Of a DNA stretch of 64,000 nucleotides, positions 1-8,514 are shown in pieces. Under the pieces are notes generated by a model. That model saw only the letters and a list, made by a program, of their open reading frames with translations. It made no database searches and was not told the origin of the DNA. The DNA is from Desulfosarcina ovata subsp. ovata (lineage in GTDB: Bacteria; Desulfobacterota; Desulfobacteria; Desulfobacterales; Desulfosarcinaceae). The stretch covers positions 7,069,501 through 7,133,500 of the forward strand of contig NZ_AP021879.1 in the NCBI RefSeq assembly GCF_009689005.1, given 5' to 3'. Within the stretch, counting starts at the first letter, position 1. Every line of letters starts with the position of its first letter. Position numbers and translations under genes: made by a program.

Positions 1-1020
1 AGCAATCCCGACCAATGCCTTTGCATGGATGTGGTCAAGGGCAGATCCGTTCCTGACGGATCGTTTTGCACCACCAGGGGGTCCGTTTATTTCAACGCCG
101 CTCCATCGGTTTCGGCCGCTTCAACGGACAAGCGGACCGCGCCCGTCAAAAACCGCTGCAACGCCAGCGGATATGAATCCCTTGCCTTGGTGCCGATTCG
201 TATCGATACGGCCATTAGAGGAGTGATCCATGTGGTCGACCGCCGGCCAAACGTGTTTTCCCTGCGGGTAGTTGAAAACCTGGAAAATGTGGCCCAGCGC
301 CTGGGGCTGGCGCTGCAGCGGTTTCAGCTGGAGCAGAAACTGTGTGAATCGGTGGATACCCTCAATGCCCTGTCCAGTCACCTGCTGTCGGTTCAGGAAG
401 ATGAGCAGCGGCGTATTGCCATGGAACTGCATGATGGTTGCGGCCAGGATTTAAACGTGTTGAAATTGCGCCTGAAATTCATTCGTGACCGCTGTCCGGC
501 AGATCGGGGCGACCTGATTGGCGCCGTTGATGATCTGATGACCGATACTGGAAAAATTATCAATGATATTCGAATGATTGCGTATAACTTGAATCCGGCG
601 ACACTTGAGGCCCTGGGACTCACCGTGGCGATCCGGCAAACGATTACCGAATTTTCGGCTTACACCGCGATTCCGGTCGATACGGATATCGATCTGCTCG
701 ACCGGATCCGGGACCCGAAACATCAGATCTGCCTGTTTCGAATTTTTCAGGAAGCACTGCTTAACGTTTATAAACATGCCCGGGCCACACGGATATGGGT
801 AACGGTCCGCAGTGACGAAAAACGCCTGCGCATCGAATTGCGGGATAATGGCACGGGTTTCGATGTGTCCAAACAATCCACGCGGACCGGTGATCCCAAA
901 GGGATGGGGCTCTCCACGCTGGCCCTGCGCTGTCGCATGATTGCGGCCCGGTTGTCGATTAACAGCCGTCCGGGCAAGGGAACCCGACTGACCATTACCT
1001 TGCCCCTGCCGGATGAATAA
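1..1020 (+). CDS. Sensor histidine kinase, NarL/HisKA_3 class, 5' end outside the window
   Basis: The reading frame is open back to base 1, and the first ~100 residues look like the C-terminal half of a GAF domain (CLC motif, then a GYESLALVPIR stretch), so the true start lies upstream. The HisKA_3 phosphorylation site is in ELHDGCGQ, with the His codon at 430-432. The N box (FQEALLNVYKHA) and G box (DNGTGFD) of the ATPase domain follow. No membrane segment is visible in this part. Its 3' end abuts the response regulator gene beginning at 1028, so the two probably form one two-component pair. The input signal is unknown. Confidence 0.9.
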   Translation, partial: SNPDQCLCMDVVKGRSVPDGSFCTTRGSVYFNAAPSVSAASTDKRTAPVKNRCNASGYESLALVPIRIDTAIRGVIHVVDRRPNVFSLRVVENLENVAQRLGLALQRFQLEQKLCESVDTLNALSSHLLSVQEDEQRRIAMELHDGCGQDLNVLKLRLKFIRDRCPADRGDLIGAVDDLMTDTGKIINDIRMIAYNLNPATLEALGLTVAIRQTITEFSAYTAIPVDTDIDLLDRIRDPKHQICLFRIFQEALLNVYKHARATRIWVTVRSDEKRLRIELRDNGTGFDVSKQSTRTGDPKGMGLSTLALRCRMIAARLSINSRPGKGTRLTITLPLPDE

Positions 1021-1027
1021 GGAAAAA

Positions 1028-1678
1028 ATGAGCGATTACACCATTATTATTGCCGATGACCATGTCATGATGCGCGAGGGTATCCAGTATATGATCAATG
1101 CCGTGGCGGGCCTGTGCGTCATCGGCCAGGCCGGAGATGGACTGGAATTGCTCCGCCTGCTCAAGAAAAAGAGGCCTGATATGGTGATTCTGGACATCTC
1201 CATGCCCGGTCTTCGCGGCATCGAGGCGGCGCAGGAGATTCGCGCGCTTTATCCAGACGTCAAAGTACTGATACTGAGCATGCATAAAAACGAGGCGTTC
1301 CTCTCCATGGCGCTGGCTGCCGGTGCCAGTGGATATCTTCTCAAGGAAGACTCGGGTGAGGAACTGGTCGAAGCCATTGAACGTATCCGCAAAGGGGAAA
1401 CGTATCTTTCCAGGAAACTGAGCAGCGAGTTTCCTTCGGCCATCATCTCTATCTGCCGCGGCCAGCACAGCCCCGCCGCGGACCGGTTGACCCCGCGCGA
1501 ACGCCAGGTGCTGCAGATGATTGCCGAGGGCCACACCGACCGCCAGATCAGCGAACGGCTTTTTATCAGTATCCGGACGGTTCACCGGCACCGGGCCAAT
1601 ATCCGAACCAAGCTCAACCTGAAACACACCGCCGATTTGGTTCGCTATGCCATTTCCCAGGGATATATCACCCGTTAG
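1028..1678 (+). CDS. NarL/FixJ-type response regulator
   Basis: Receiver domain (residues ~1-120) with acidic pair near the N-terminus, phosphoacceptor Asp56 in VILDISMP and the conserved Lys in GYLLKE, followed by a LuxR-type HTH (LTPRERQVLQMIAEG... TVHRHRANIRTKL). I chose ATG 1028 because AAGGA at 1019-1023 lies 4 nt upstream; an in-frame ATG at 1013 overlaps the kinase stop and would add five residues. The gene follows the kinase directly, suggesting a cognate pair in one transcript. DNA targets are not evident. Confidence 0.92.
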   Translation: MSDYTIIIADDHVMMREGIQYMINAVAGLCVIGQAGDGLELLRLLKKKRPDMVILDISMPGLRGIEAAQEIRALYPDVKVLILSMHKNEAFLSMALAAGASGYLLKEDSGEELVEAIERIRKGETYLSRKLSSEFPSAIISICRGQHSPAADRLTPRERQVLQMIAEGHTDRQISERLFISIRTVHRHRANIRTKLNLKHTADLVRYAISQGYITR

Positions 1679-1839
1679 GCGCTTGGCAATCGGACCCGTG
1701 GGTAAAATTGCCTAAATCGCAACCGCTAATTGAGCAGTTTTGCCAATAGCTTCCACTCTGGTTGACGTGTAGGATAGGTGTGAAATGCTTCCTTGACGAT
1801 GTCATGTTTCTATCCAGAAAACGGAAAGGGAGGCTAAGT

Positions 1840-2349
1840 ATGTATCCTCAGGGCCTGACGGTACCGCTTGCGCTGCCTTCCGTAATGCTGCCCGCACCAT
1901 TTGAGACCGCTTATTGGGCAGTTCCTGAATGTCGGCTGGCAGATAACGACCATCTACTGCAAACTGATTCCGACGACTGCCGAATCCTTATCGTGGACGA
2001 CGACCCGGCCGTATTGGCCCGGGTGGCGAAAATGGCACACCGATTGGGATTTCATTCAACCATGGCCTTTGATGCGGTGGACGCACTCTACTATCTGACT
2101 CGGCAAAGTTACCGGGTGGTCATTGCCAACGATGAAATGCGGTCAATCGACGGCTATCAGTTGGCGCTGAGAATAAAACGCAAGTATTCCGGTACCGCTG
2201 TTATCATTATGACGCAATGCCACACCGGAGCCATTTCTGAGCCGGTGGCGCCTGGGGACATTATTGACGGTTGGCTCCTAAGGCCTTTCGATCTGAAGAC
2301 CATGCGAAAGCAGATCGACCGAGTCGGCAGACAGCGTGTGATCCCTTAA
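1840..2349 (+). CDS. Stand-alone receiver-like protein lacking the phosphoacceptor Asp
   Basis: A single CheY-like receiver domain (residues ~45-165) after a ~45-residue tail without recognisable features. The acidic pocket is kept (VDDDP, residues 53-55), but where the phosphoacceptor Asp should be the sequence is IANDEMRSIDG, placing Asn97 at that position with Asp one residue later. The usual KPF is RPF (Arg148). It therefore looks like a pseudo-receiver that may signal without phosphorylation; use of the neighbouring Asp cannot be excluded. Start chosen at ATG 1840 because AAGGGAGG (1826-1833) lies 6 nt upstream; an upstream ATG at 1762 has no such site. Confidence 0.8.
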   Translation: MYPQGLTVPLALPSVMLPAPFETAYWAVPECRLADNDHLLQTDSDDCRILIVDDDPAVLARVAKMAHRLGFHSTMAFDAVDALYYLTRQSYRVVIANDEMRSIDGYQLALRIKRKYSGTAVIIMTQCHTGAISEPVAPGDIIDGWLLRPFDLKTMRKQIDRVGRQRVIP

Positions 2350-2559
2350 AACAGTGCCTGAAACGGTTTTGCGTGCCTCTGTATCTTTTCAACCTGTAAA
2401 AAAGATGAACACCGATGATGGGCCCAATGGCCTGATCCGTATGGCAAAGAGACCGCAATCGTCGTGGGATAGCAAATCGCCGGCTTTGGTATAGCTCTTG
2501 CTGAAAGTTAAAAATCGGGGACTTGGCAAAGCCGTTCTCCCGGGAATGGAGAAGTAGAT

Positions 2560-2838
2560 ATGGCAAAAAACTTTCGGGTTTGCACCAAAGATAAAGGCAA
2601 AAAGAATCTGGCGTTGCGGTTATACGGGGATTTTGATGCGTCATCCGCCTGTGAACTGATTAACATTTTAAACACGGGGCTCAAAAAAAACAGAAAAGTT
2701 GCCATCGATACGAACGGGCTGAGAACAATCAGCCCATTCGGCCTGGATCTCTTTATCCCCCGGATGACGTCGTTGAACAGTGGCCAGGTTGATATTGAGA
2801 TGACCGGCCGATTCAGTCACGCTTTTCAGGAAGAGTAA
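2560..2838 (+). CDS. Small STAS-like (anti-sigma-factor antagonist-like) protein
   Basis: A 92-residue protein made of one STAS-like fold: a LRLYGDFDASSACEL strand-helix segment, then KVAIDTNGLRTISPFGLDLF, which matches the family's strand plus the loop where the phosphorylatable Ser sits. The canonical DSSG is replaced by ISPFG, so phosphorylation by an RsbW/SpoIIAB-like kinase is uncertain. RBS GGAATGGAGAA lies just upstream. It sits between a receiver-like protein and a PilZ protein on the same strand, suggesting a small signalling cluster. No cognate anti-sigma kinase is visible nearby. Confidence 0.7.
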   Translation: MAKNFRVCTKDKGKKNLALRLYGDFDASSACELINILNTGLKKNRKVAIDTNGLRTISPFGLDLFIPRMTSLNSGQVDIEMTGRFSHAFQEE

Positions 2839-2872
2839 CGCACTGAAATTTTCAACCAGAAAGGAGCGCTTC

Positions 2873-3268
2873 GTGTTGGATCAACACCACTGCGGTGCCA
2901 TGCAACATTTCTCACCTGGCAGGCAAATGGAAGAGACAGCGCGGCAAAAAACGATTTCACGGACAGCTTTGCGCCAGCCCACGGATGCCATCGTCAGCTG
3001 CCGGCCTTACTCCAGCGGTGGTGATGGGCGGATGGCAGAAGGGGTGATGCGTAATTTTTCCAGTGACGGTGCCTATATCGAGACGGACAGGCCTTTCACG
3101 CCGGGGACGATTCTCATTGTGCGCATGATTCGCTACCCCACCATGACGGTGGACCCGGAAACGGATGAGCGTCCACGATTGATCTGTCTGGCCGAGGTTC
3201 GCTGGATACAGGAACGGATGGACGATGGGCGGCCGTGCTATGGTATGGGATTGCGCTATATTGACTGA
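2873..3268 (+). CDS. PilZ-domain protein, GTG start
   Basis: After a ~35-residue N-terminal tail, residues ~36-131 form a PilZ-type beta-barrel: MRNFSSDGAYIETD corresponds to the family's D/NxSxxG motif and is followed by FTPGT and a C-terminal GMGLRYID. The RxxxR cyclic-di-GMP motif is not clearly preserved upstream (RTALRQP), so c-di-GMP binding is plausible but unproven. Start GTG 2873 is preceded by AAGGAG (2861-2866) at 6 nt. The 3' end lies at the edge of the MITE at 3264-3400, whose left duplicated target sequence overlaps the last codons. Confidence 0.8.
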   Translation: MLDQHHCGAMQHFSPGRQMEETARQKTISRTALRQPTDAIVSCRPYSSGGDGRMAEGVMRNFSSDGAYIETDRPFTPGTILIVRMIRYPTMTVDPETDERPRLICLAEVRWIQERMDDGRPCYGMGLRYID

Positions 3269-3400
3269 AATGGCTCATCGCGGATTAGTGTGAAAACTAA
3301 ATATGTGCTTTTAATTTTTTGTGTAAAATCAATGGGTAAAAATATCTATGACTTTGATCATGGGGAAAAATCACACTAATCCGCGATGAGCCACTGAAAT
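3264..3400. mobile_element. MITE: 121-bp non-autonomous element with 22-bp perfect TIRs and 8-bp target duplication
   Basis: Perfect inverted repeats at 3272-3293 (starting GGCTCATCGCGG) and 3371-3392 bound a 121-bp segment (3272-3392). Immediately outside both is the direct repeat ACTGAAAT (3264-3271 and 3393-3400). The interior is AT-rich and has no credible gene. Ends beginning GG with an 8-bp target duplication fit ISL3-family elements, so a MITE mobilised by an ISL3-like transposase is the likely explanation; no such transposase lies in the window. It inserted between a PilZ gene and a glycosyltransferase gene. Confidence 0.8.
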
Positions 3401-3449
3401 TTGCTGTCCGGCAACCCAACCCACACGATGACGCAGGGGAGGCACAGTC

Positions 3450-5018
3450 ATGGAAGAAAAACAGTCGATCAATGGTAAGTCGCCACATGCAACGCCCCGG
3501 ATCCTGATTGTCACCCCGGAGGTCACCTTTGCCCCCTCCGGAATGGGGCCGGACTCCCTTTCCATCTGTGCCCGTGCCGGCGGATTGGGGGATATCTGCG
3601 CCGCCCAGATCCATGCCCTTTTCGAACGCGGTGTCGATGTCCACCTGGCCATGCCCAACTATCGCAATGTGTTTAAAAACAGCACCCATCCCACCCCGGC
3701 GCTGGATATCCCCCAGCGACCGCGGAAGCTGCCTGAAAACCGCATTCACCTGGCCCAGGACCGCTCCTTCTATTACCATTCCAGGCTATTTATGGATACC
3801 AGTTGGGAGACGATTCGAATTTCCCTGGCATTCCAGCGCGAGGTGATCAACCGGATCATCCCGGAGGTCCAGCCCGACCTGATCCACTGCTATGACTGGA
3901 TGACGGGCCTGATTCCGGCCATGGCCAAATGTGTCGGCATTCCCTGCCTGTTCTCATTTTACCGGCTTGATGCGCCTCATCTCCTGCTCCATACCATCGA
4001 GGAACAAGGCATTGATGCGGCGCTTTTCTGGCAGAATTGCTTTTTTGGTCGCATGCCCGGCAGTTACGAGGAGACGCGGCACTCCAATCCAGTGGACCTG
4101 CTTGCCACCGGCGTGTTTGCCGCCCAATGGGTGGGGGCGTTGAGCCCGACCTATTTGACCAGCCTGACCCAAAGCCAGTCGGATCTGGCACCACCGGTAC
4201 TCAAGGGAGAACTGCAAAGAAAGATGCAGGACGGCAGGGTTCGTGCGGTGTTGCCGGCCCCCGACCCTTCCTTCAACCCGGCCACAGACCGGGCGTTGCT
4301 GCGGCCCTACAGCCCGGAAACTCATTTTTCCGGTAAGCTATTCAATAAACTGCAGCTACAGGAAACCCTGGGACTTTGCATGGATTCCACAGTACCGATA
4401 TGTTTCTGGCCCACCCGGCTGGACAGCTCGCGGCGCGGTTGCCGCCTGATGCTCAATTGCCTGGAGGAGATCCTGCAGCGCTATCGCCATCTGCAAATCG
4501 TTTTTGTTGCCGATGGCGATGGGCAGTCAGAACTGGCCAATCGGATCGCGTCCCTGGGGGCCGCCGACCGTGTGGCGGTATGCGACTTTGATGCCCGGCG
4601 ATACCGTTTGGCCTATGGTGGTTCCGATTTCGTGTTGATGCCCCTTTACCTGGATCCCTGCGCACTCCCCTGTCGGATCGGCCAGCGTTACGGGGCGCTG
4701 CCCATCGCCTTTGATGCCGGTGCAATCCACGACTGCACCGCCCATCTGAACTGGGAGACCGGTCACGGCAACGGATTTCTTTTCCGCTATTTCGATGCCA
4801 CCGGTTTCTTCTGGGCCATCGATCAAGCCATGGCCTTTTATCGTCAGCCCAAGGACCTGCGGTCCCGTGAGGTGCAGCGCATCATGCGTGACAGCCTGGA
4901 GCAGGCGAATTCAGATGTAACCATTGAACATGTCATTGAACTCTATTCCCGGGCCATGGACGGGGCACCGGTGCGGTTTGGCCACAGCGATAGCGACCAC
5001 TCTCTGATTGCGGCGTAG
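3450..5018 (+). CDS. Glycogen/starch-synthase-like glycosyltransferase (GT5-like), possibly altered active site
   Basis: The 522-residue protein has the two-domain GT-B layout of GlgA. The N-terminal half carries RAGGLGD (42-48) where GlgA has the ADP-glucose-binding KTGGLGD, and HCYDWMTGLIP where GlgA has HDWHT. The C-terminal half has MPLYLDPCALP followed by RYGALPI, corresponding to GlgA's FEPCGL...RYG region. The first Glu of that motif is Asp402 here, and the KTGGL Lys is Arg, so activity or donor may differ from classical glycogen synthase. RBS GGGGAGG precedes ATG 3450. No glgB or glgC is adjacent. Family call firm; substrate unknown. Confidence 0.75.
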   Translation: MEEKQSINGKSPHATPRILIVTPEVTFAPSGMGPDSLSICARAGGLGDICAAQIHALFERGVDVHLAMPNYRNVFKNSTHPTPALDIPQRPRKLPENRIHLAQDRSFYYHSRLFMDTSWETIRISLAFQREVINRIIPEVQPDLIHCYDWMTGLIPAMAKCVGIPCLFSFYRLDAPHLLLHTIEEQGIDAALFWQNCFFGRMPGSYEETRHSNPVDLLATGVFAAQWVGALSPTYLTSLTQSQSDLAPPVLKGELQRKMQDGRVRAVLPAPDPSFNPATDRALLRPYSPETHFSGKLFNKLQLQETLGLCMDSTVPICFWPTRLDSSRRGCRLMLNCLEEILQRYRHLQIVFVADGDGQSELANRIASLGAADRVAVCDFDARRYRLAYGGSDFVLMPLYLDPCALPCRIGQRYGALPIAFDAGAIHDCTAHLNWETGHGNGFLFRYFDATGFFWAIDQAMAFYRQPKDLRSREVQRIMRDSLEQANSDVTIEHVIELYSRAMDGAPVRFGHSDSDHSLIAA

Positions 5019-5215
5019 TTTTTGGGCAGGAATGTCCCTTCTATTACCTGGCCAGGCCTAACTCGCATTTTGATCCCTGACGGAACCGTCGGTTCCGGTC
5101 GCCATTGGTCCGCCCAAAACTAAAGATTGCCAACAAGCGATGGTTGCGCATATACAGACGTCCAAAATATCAACCGTTGGCATGCGCGTTTGCGGGAAGG
5201 ACCATCGCTTTAATT

Positions 5216-5929
5216 ATGGCCGTAAAAAAATACTATGCCGTTGCCGTTGGCCGGCAACCGGGAATATACACCCAGTGGTTCGGGAAAACCGGTGCCCTTG
5301 CCCAAGTGGAAGGGGTCAAAGGGGCCCGTTACAAAGGATTTGCCACCATTGAGGAGGCTCGCGAATTTATTCGTCAGCATCCTGAAACAAAAAGTCGAGT
5401 AGGGGGAAAGCAGGCGCCTCGAAATGGTGCAAACAAAGTTGCCCAACCGCCGGTTGATCTGGAAAAGCGGACGATTATTTACACCGACGGTTCCAGTCTC
5501 GGGAATCCCGGCCCGGGGGGCTACGGGGTGGTGATTCCATCGGATGGGGGCGACCGCGAACTGTCCGGCGGGTTCAGCCTGACCACCAACAACCGGATGG
5601 AACTCCTGGCCTGCATCAAGGGCCTGGAAACGCTGTCCGCACCATCCTCCGTGGCCCTTTTCAGCGATTCACGCTATGTGGTGGATGGCATCACCAAGGG
5701 GTGGGCCCGGAAATGGCAGCGCAATGGCTGGCGCAAAAGTAACGGTGATGCGGCACTGAACATCGATTTATGGGAACGGCTGCTGGTACTTTGCAAGCGG
5801 CATGACGTCCGTTTCGTCTGGGTCAGAGGGCACGCGGGCAACCCCGGCAACGAGCGTTGTGATCAGCTGGCCACCCAGGCCGCCGCCCAGAAAGACCTGC
5901 CTGTGGATTCGGGCTATGGCGCCGGGTGA
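5216..5929 (+). CDS. rnhA: Ribonuclease HI with N-terminal RNA:DNA-hybrid-binding domain
   Basis: Cleaves the RNA strand of RNA:DNA hybrids. Residues ~4-55 form the caulimovirus-type hybrid-binding domain (YYAVAVGRQPGIY, a KGFATIEEA segment) typical of eukaryote-like RNase H1. After a linker, the catalytic domain shows Asp91 (IYTDGSSLGNPG), Glu129 (NNRMELLA), Asp151 (FSDSRYV), His206 (VRGHAGNPGNE) and Asp216, so all catalytic residues are present. The start at ATG 5216 is set by homology: upstream in-frame residues to 5105 are unlike the family. A likely terminator follows at 5947-5973. Confidence 0.93.
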   Translation: MAVKKYYAVAVGRQPGIYTQWFGKTGALAQVEGVKGARYKGFATIEEAREFIRQHPETKSRVGGKQAPRNGANKVAQPPVDLEKRTIIYTDGSSLGNPGPGGYGVVIPSDGGDRELSGGFSLTTNNRMELLACIKGLETLSAPSSVALFSDSRYVVDGITKGWARKWQRNGWRKSNGDAALNIDLWERLLVLCKRHDVRFVWVRGHAGNPGNERCDQLATQAAAQKDLPVDSGYGAG

Positions 5930-5946
5930 CGCGCTCCCTGAAAAAC

Positions 5947-5973
5947 CATCAAGACACCGTTGATGCTTTTTCT
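5947..5973 (+). terminator. Probable rho-independent terminator after the RNase HI gene
   Basis: CATCAA (5947-5952) and TTGATG (5960-5965) form a short stem with a 7-nt loop, followed by CTTTTTCTT. It starts 17 nt after the stop codon. Confidence 0.6.
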
Positions 5974-6068
5974 TGAGCGATTCCATCGGGTTGGTTAAAG
6001 TCTTCCCCAAAAGCGTCGATACCTGCTTTAAGGATCGGTGATCGACGACAAGGGGAAGGTATCGTTTT

Positions 6069-6602
6069 ATGGTTCACGACAACGCATCACAACTGGCCGA
6101 ACCGAACGCCGGCCATTCAGACACGAAAAAAGAGCCGCGGGTTTTTCTCAATGAGCGGCAGGAGGGCACATTTATCTGCCCGGCCTGCAATAAGGGGGTC
6201 ATCCGGGATCTGAGCCGGTTCAGCGGCATCGAGTCAGCCGTGCGGCTTAAGTGCAAGTGCAGTTGCGGTCATGTTTATCGCGTGCTGGTGGAACGGCGAG
6301 CCCATTTTCGCAAGTCGGTCAACCTGCTTGGCCGTTACTTCTATAAAAGGGGGGACGGCGTGCACAAACGCGGGCTGATCAGAGTTCGGGACATCTCTCA
6401 GTCCGGTCTCCTGTTTGCGGTGAACAGCGAACCGGAATTTAAAACCGGCGATACACTGACCGTTGAGTTCACTCTGGACGATCGCGACCGGTCCGAGATT
6501 CGCGAAGAGGGGATTGTCAAGCGGATCCAGGCCAATATGGTGGGCATTGCCTTCCAGACTACCGATCACTATGGCAAATTGGGCCATTACTTGTTTCGCT
6601 GA
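6069..6602 (+). CDS. PilZ-domain protein with N-terminal zinc-ribbon-like segment
   Basis: The N-terminal part holds CPAC (Cys37, Cys40) and a CKCSCGH cluster (Cys62-Cys66), a likely zinc site. A PilZ domain follows from ~residue 75: RRAHFRK for the arginine motif, then RVRDISQSGLLFAV for D/NxSxxG, and a C-terminal MVGIAFQ strand. This architecture is seen in deltaproteobacterial PilZ proteins; c-di-GMP binding is plausible. RBS AAGGGGAAGG (6050-6059) precedes ATG 6069. Its 3' end overlaps the convergent WYL regulator gene by 16 bp. Confidence 0.8.
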   Translation: MVHDNASQLAEPNAGHSDTKKEPRVFLNERQEGTFICPACNKGVIRDLSRFSGIESAVRLKCKCSCGHVYRVLVERRAHFRKSVNLLGRYFYKRGDGVHKRGLIRVRDISQSGLLFAVNSEPEFKTGDTLTVEFTLDDRDRSEIREEGIVKRIQANMVGIAFQTTDHYGKLGHYLFR

Positions 6603-7591
6603 TCGTCTGTATCCTTCCGGTAAAAATCGGCCATTTTCGCGGCATGGCGACCGATCAACCGGCGTAGCGCTTGCGGTTCCAGCACCTGGGCGCCGGATCC
6701 CCAGCGCAAGACCCAGTGGCTGATCTCTTCGATACCGGCAACCGTGGCGGTAAAAATCAGTGCCCCATCACGTTCCTCAGAGAATTGCTGGCTGGGATGC
6801 CAGATGCGCTCGCGGACGTAACCGGCCACCGATGGAAGAAAACGGATTTTCACGGTGACCGGAGGTCCCTGGTAGATTCCGAAACTGTCCTGCAAAAATG
6901 CCTTGAGATCGAATGCTTCCGGCATCTGAAACGGCTTGTCGGTGACGTCCACCGATTGAATGCGGTCCACGGCAAATGTCCGTATCCCGCTTCTCAGCGT
7001 GCACCAGCCAATCAGGTAAAGGGTATCCTCCACATGGCGGAGTTGAAAGGGGTGAACGGTACGCCGGCTCTGTTTTTGCCTTCCCATGGAGAAGTAGACG
7101 ATACCGATTTGTTTTTCCTCGATGATTGCCCGGTTGAGTTCGGCAATGATCGCGGCAAAGCGGGTGTAGTCCTTTCTGGGTGCCGGCCCGGCATTAACCC
7201 GGTGTTGGATGCGATCCAGGTAGTCTCGATAGGCGGACGGCAGCGTTGCGTTGATTTTGGATAACAACGACTCGATGGCATCGAAGAAAATGGTGCCCCG
7301 GTAAGTCTTGAGCATCTCCTTGCCAAAGTACAGCGCCATGCGTTCGGGGATGCTGAATGCCATCGGTGGCTCCTGGCGGCCGGGATTCAGCATCTGCCAG
7401 TAGCTGTGGTTGTCACGGGTTTCGGTGGTGATGGGAAACCCCCCGGCCTGCAGCGCCTCCAGATCCCGATAAACGGTCCGCGGGGTGCATTCCAGACTTT
7501 CAGCCAACTGGGCGGCGGTTTTTCCTGCGTTGGATTTACTCAAAAGATGAATAATTTTCCACTGCCGACTGAGCTGATCCCCTCTGGCCAT
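6587..7591 (-). CDS. HTH + WYL-domain transcriptional regulator (YafY-like)
   Basis: Residues ~5-60 form a DeoR/HTH_11-type winged helix (TAAQLAESLECTPRTVYRDL). Residues ~140-215 form the WYL domain, with LYLIGWC in place of the classic WYL signature, followed by a WCX-type C-terminal region. Such proteins bind nucleotides or single-stranded DNA and regulate DNA-damage or defence genes. The start is placed at ATG 7591 (MARGDQLSRQ) because residues further upstream overlap the UspA gene and lack family resemblance. Targets are not evident; no defence genes adjoin it. Confidence 0.85.
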   Translation of the reverse strand: MARGDQLSRQWKIIHLLSKSNAGKTAAQLAESLECTPRTVYRDLEALQAGGFPITTETRDNHSYWQMLNPGRQEPPMAFSIPERMALYFGKEMLKTYRGTIFFDAIESLLSKINATLPSAYRDYLDRIQHRVNAGPAPRKDYTRFAAIIAELNRAIIEEKQIGIVYFSMGRQKQSRRTVHPFQLRHVEDTLYLIGWCTLRSGIRTFAVDRIQSVDVTDKPFQMPEAFDLKAFLQDSFGIYQGPPVTVKIRFLPSVAGYVRERIWHPSQQFSEERDGALIFTATVAGIEEISHWVLRWGSGAQVLEPQALRRLIGRHAAKMADFYRKDTDDQRNK

Positions 7592-7607
7592 GGCGTATCG
7601 CTTCTTT

Positions 7608-8048
7608 CTATCGGTCAAACGTTGATCCGCGAACCACCAGCACGGGGCAAGGGGCCTGCTGAAGGACACGGTGCGCCACGCTCCCAAGAAACAATCCCTT
7701 CAGGTCTGATCGTCCCCGTGAGCCCATGATGACCATTTCGCACTTCTCAATGCGCGCAATTTCGCAGATTTTTTCTCCTGGCTGGCCTTCGATGACAAGG
7801 TCGTCAAAGGTGGCTCCCTTTTCCTTCAGCATCGTCCGGAAAGGCTCCAGCAGGGTATTGGCCCGGTCCATGATCTGGTTGATGGCGTTTTGAAAGTAGG
7901 GCTCTCCCAGTCTTACCGGAAAGGGGCGGTGGCAGTAAACCAGTCGTAGGTGGGCATCCATTTGCCGGGCGATTTTAATGGCATACTCGGCGGCCCGCAT
8001 GGCGTGCTCGGATCCGTCAACCGGTAGCAGGATAATGGGTTTCGACAT
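7608..8048 (-). CDS. UspA-type universal stress protein
   Basis: A 146-residue single Usp domain. It begins PIILLPVDGSEHAMRAAEYA and ends with the ATP-binding loop G-x2-G-x9-G-S (GSRGRSDLKGLFLGS) followed by CPVLVVR, so it is probably the ATP-binding class. Start ATG 8048 has a strong AAAGGAGG upstream; a longer frame to 8093 has none. It lies just upstream of the WYL regulator on the same strand with a 16-nt gap, so the two could be co-transcribed. Confidence 0.92.
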   Translation of the reverse strand: MSKPIILLPVDGSEHAMRAAEYAIKIARQMDAHLRLVYCHRPFPVRLGEPYFQNAINQIMDRANTLLEPFRTMLKEKGATFDDLVIEGQPGEKICEIARIEKCEMVIMGSRGRSDLKGLFLGSVAHRVLQQAPCPVLVVRGSTFDR

Positions 8049-8140
8049 GGTATCCCTCCTTTGTAAATCAGCCTGGGACCATCGATCCGCCATGGATCGA
8101 TCGGGCCAACATTTTCCCTTAAAAGATGAGTCCGGTAGGG

Positions 8141-8437
8141 TCAGGGTTGAGACAGGTAAATAAAAATGAACTGTTCGTCATTGATATCGACGGTCATGTC
8201 ACAGTTACAGGATTCCGCATAATTGAGCCAGCCCGGTTTGCCCGTGGCACTGCACTCAAGCTTGGGATGGGATTCGCCGGTGGTGGCATCATACCAGCAG
8301 ACCAATCGGGACGCTGGACAAAGCGATTTCGCCTTTTCTTCGGCCAATGTCTGCGCTTGCGGAAAATCCAGATCCGATGGGTCTGTTCTTATTTTGAGCG
8401 GATTGATCAACTGGTACTTCAGCGGCGCTTTTGCCAT
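8141..8437 (-). CDS. Small conserved hypothetical protein, AF1514-like
   Basis: A 98-residue soluble protein. The start at ATG 8437 is supported by AAAGGAGG about 7 nt upstream. The pattern (PQAQTLAEEKAK, then VCWYDATTGES, a WLNYAES segment, and a C-terminal DINDEQFIFIYL) resembles small AF1514-type proteins that I associate with sulfate reducers and archaea; this is recollection, not a search. Three cysteines (CP, EC, CNC region) may bind metal. Function unknown. It lies between UspA and rhomboid genes on the same strand. Confidence 0.7.
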   Translation of the reverse strand: MAKAPLKYQLINPLKIRTDPSDLDFPQAQTLAEEKAKSLCPASRLVCWYDATTGESHPKLECSATGKPGWLNYAESCNCDMTVDINDEQFIFIYLSQP

Positions 8438-8514
8438 TAAAGGCCTCCTTTGAATGGAACAAGGGGTTACGTGCGTCACTGCTCTAATATGGTCGCATAA
8501 AAAAATCAATACCG

